The translations under genes were made by a program, and so were the position numbers. From Planctomycetota bacterium (lineage in GTDB: Bacteria > Planctomycetota > SZUA-567), in the NCBI GenBank assembly GCA_031270145.1, contig JAISYD010000365.1:1-6730 (forward strand): a stretch of DNA of 6,730 nt, read 5' to 3'. Shown here in pieces: positions 6,060 to 6,730 of the stretch. Each line of letters begins with the position of its first letter. Position 1 is the stretch's first letter. Below the pieces are notes generated by a model, which saw nothing but the letters and a program-made list of their open reading frames with translations, ran no database searches and was not told the DNA's origin.

Positions 6060-6356
6060 TCAGGAGAAAACCGCTTTGCTGGTGAAGGCGCCAAGCTGGG
6101 GATCGAAGGCGCCGTCCGACAGGGATTCGAGATCGCCGGGATCGAGGCAGGAGCCGGGGACGTCGTCGCGGAGTTCGGCGTAGCCGCCGGCCCCGCCCCC
6201 CATTGGATCCACTCCGGCGACGTCGACCTCGTCCAAAAGCCGGACATAGTCCAGGACCGCCGACATGTCGGCCGACAGGCGCCGCGCGTCGGCGTCCGAC
6301 AGGCGGATGCGGAGCATTTCCGCCAGTTCAAGGGTTTCCTTGGCGTCAATTGTCAT
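6060..6356 (-). CDS. gatC: Asp/Glu-tRNA amidotransferase subunit C
   Basis: GatC wraps around the GatA-GatB interface and stabilises the complex; it has no active site. The 98 residues fit the family's usual size (about 95-100). The N-terminal helical part carries LELAEMLRIRLSDADARRL (9-27) and the characteristic MSAVLDYVRLLDEVDVAGVDP (31-51 in part). The C-terminal arm has LRDDVPGSCL, then LSDGAFDPQLGAF, which corresponds to the ENAP..EDGFF..P end of other GatC proteins. A Gly-rich loop (53-58) replaces part of the usual linker. The frame is open to 6401, but the ATG at 6356-6354 is chosen because GGGGAG (6370-6365) lies eight bases upstream and family members begin here. First gene of the gatCAB operon. 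Confidence 0.93.
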   Translation of the reverse strand: MTIDAKETLELAEMLRIRLSDADARRLSADMSAVLDYVRLLDEVDVAGVDPMGGGAGGYAELRDDVPGSCLDPGDLESLSDGAFDPQLGAFTSKAVFS

Positions 6357-6400
6357 CGACAAATCTCCCCGGGGCCGCGGCTCGTTCAATGCAAGGCGCA

Positions 6401-6429
6401 ATTATAGCCGCCCGCCCGGACGACGCACC
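6401..6429 (-). promoter_or_regulatory. Likely promoter of the gatCAB operon
   Basis: A perfect TATAAT lies at 6406-6401 on the minus strand, about 45 bases upstream of gatC. Transcription would begin near 6394 and give a short leader of about 38 bases. The -35 region is poor: at 17-18 base spacing one finds GGTGCG or TGGTGC, so the call rests on the -10 box and its position. Confidence 0.42.
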
Positions 6430-6657
6430 ATAAAATCCGCCCACTCCGGCAAAATGCCGGGCCGGAGCAAGCCAGGCCGCCTTTCCCGGCCGGCCGGCAA
6501 GCGGCTTGCCCGGCGGGTTCGGCTTCCCCGGCTTTTTGCCCGGCGGACATGGATACGGCAAAGCGAACGGCCATGACGCCGCCTCTCAGGTCGAGTCGAC
6601 GGGCTAGGGCGACATTCCCGCTCATTCGACCCGGGGCGGGCTGGCGCGAAGGGTGGT
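6430..6657. other. GC-rich intergenic stretch with several hairpins
   Basis: No recognisable gene. Hairpins seen: CCGGC with GCCGG (6446-6460); GCCGGCAAG with CTTGCcCGGC (6493-6514, one bulged C); and CCGG..GG with CC..CCGG (6510-6531), followed by C and five T residues (6533-6537). The last two share 6510-6513 and cannot form together. Minus-strand frames across this stretch read as Pro/Gly/Lys/Arg-rich low-complexity peptides, best explained by base composition. Confidence 0.4.
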
Positions 6658-6730
6658 TTGGCGCTGGGGAAACCGCAAAAATCGGCGGATTTCGCCAACC
6701 TGCCGGCGGGCGGCTTGCGGGTGCTGTACG
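6658..6730 (+). CDS. Possible start of an unknown rightward gene
   Basis: A plus-strand frame, open from 6577, runs off the right edge. From a TTG at 6658 it reads 24 residues, including KPQKSADFANLPAGGLRVLY. Most third codon positions are G or C, as expected for a real gene in this DNA. AAGGG (6649-6653) lies four bases before the TTG, a tight but possible ribosome-binding site. No ATG or GTG occurs in the frame after its last stop (6574-6576). The end LPAGGLRVLY loosely recalls the lead-in to the first strand of RuvX/YqgF, whose gene lies next to gatC in some genomes, or of a receiver domain. Neither can be shown from so little sequence. It may also be a chance open frame. Confidence 0.28.
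   Translation, partial: MALGKPQKSADFANLPAGGLRVLY

Noticed and set aside
6357..6401. 15-residue N-terminal extension of GatC
   Set aside because: The GGGGAG site eight bases before the ATG at 6356 and the family's usual start favour the shorter protein; the extension overlaps the predicted promoter and leader.
6346..6561. Minus-strand frame with collagen-like PGK repeats upstream of gatC
   Set aside because: It overlaps the gatC start and the gat promoter, and the repeats reflect GC-rich hairpin DNA; no ribosome-binding site was found.

Overview
This is a stretch of GC-rich bacterial chromosome. It holds four complete protein genes on the minus strand, one complete gene on the plus strand, and a partial gene at the left edge; a possible partial gene at the right edge is much less certain. 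Ribosome-binding sites, TATAAT-type -10 boxes and an ATGA stop/start overlap all fit an ordinary bacterium. The phylum cannot be fixed from this window. The gatCAB operon shows that the organism makes Gln-tRNA(Gln) and/or Asn-tRNA(Asn) by transamidation. Its GatB keeps the four-cysteine zinc site. The alcohol dehydrogenase belongs to the tetrameric NADP-dependent type known from Thermoanaerobacter and Clostridium beijerinckii, which is compatible with, but does not prove, an anaerobic or fermentative lifestyle.

Layout from left to right: (1) 1-69, minus: the first 23 codons of a response regulator, with its own ribosome-binding site and a good promoter at 163-190. (2) 70-615: no recognisable gene. 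It contains an intrinsic terminator facing left (192-221), a possible rightward promoter (393-421) and a terminator-like hairpin with a T7 run (558-592) just before the next gene. (3) 616-1557, plus: a class I SAM-dependent methyltransferase of unknown substrate; its N-terminus looks like a zinc ribbon that has lost its cysteines. (4) 1558-1688: convergent spacer with an imperfect hairpin. (5) 1689-2750, minus: NADP-dependent secondary alcohol dehydrogenase with a very strong ribosome-binding site and a TATAAT promoter. (6) 2751-3118: promoter and leader of that gene, plus a 42-base interrupted palindrome. (7) 3119-6356, minus: gatC-gatA-gatB operon. (8) 6357-6730: gat promoter, several GC-rich hairpins, and a possible short rightward reading frame running off the edge.

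GatC, GatA and GatB form one enzyme. GatA releases ammonia from glutamine, GatB activates the Glu (or Asp) on the misacylated tRNA and receives the ammonia, and GatC holds the two together. The dehydrogenase lies on the same strand downstream but is 368 bases away with its own promoter, so it is probably a separate transcription unit. The methyltransferase and the response regulator have no visible functional link to their neighbours.

I found no mobile element, CRISPR array, rRNA or tRNA. No new multi-gene system is evident. The most unusual items are the untranslated stretch 192-615 (orphan terminator and possible attenuated leader), the cysteine-less ribbon of the methyltransferase, and the palindrome upstream of the dehydrogenase.
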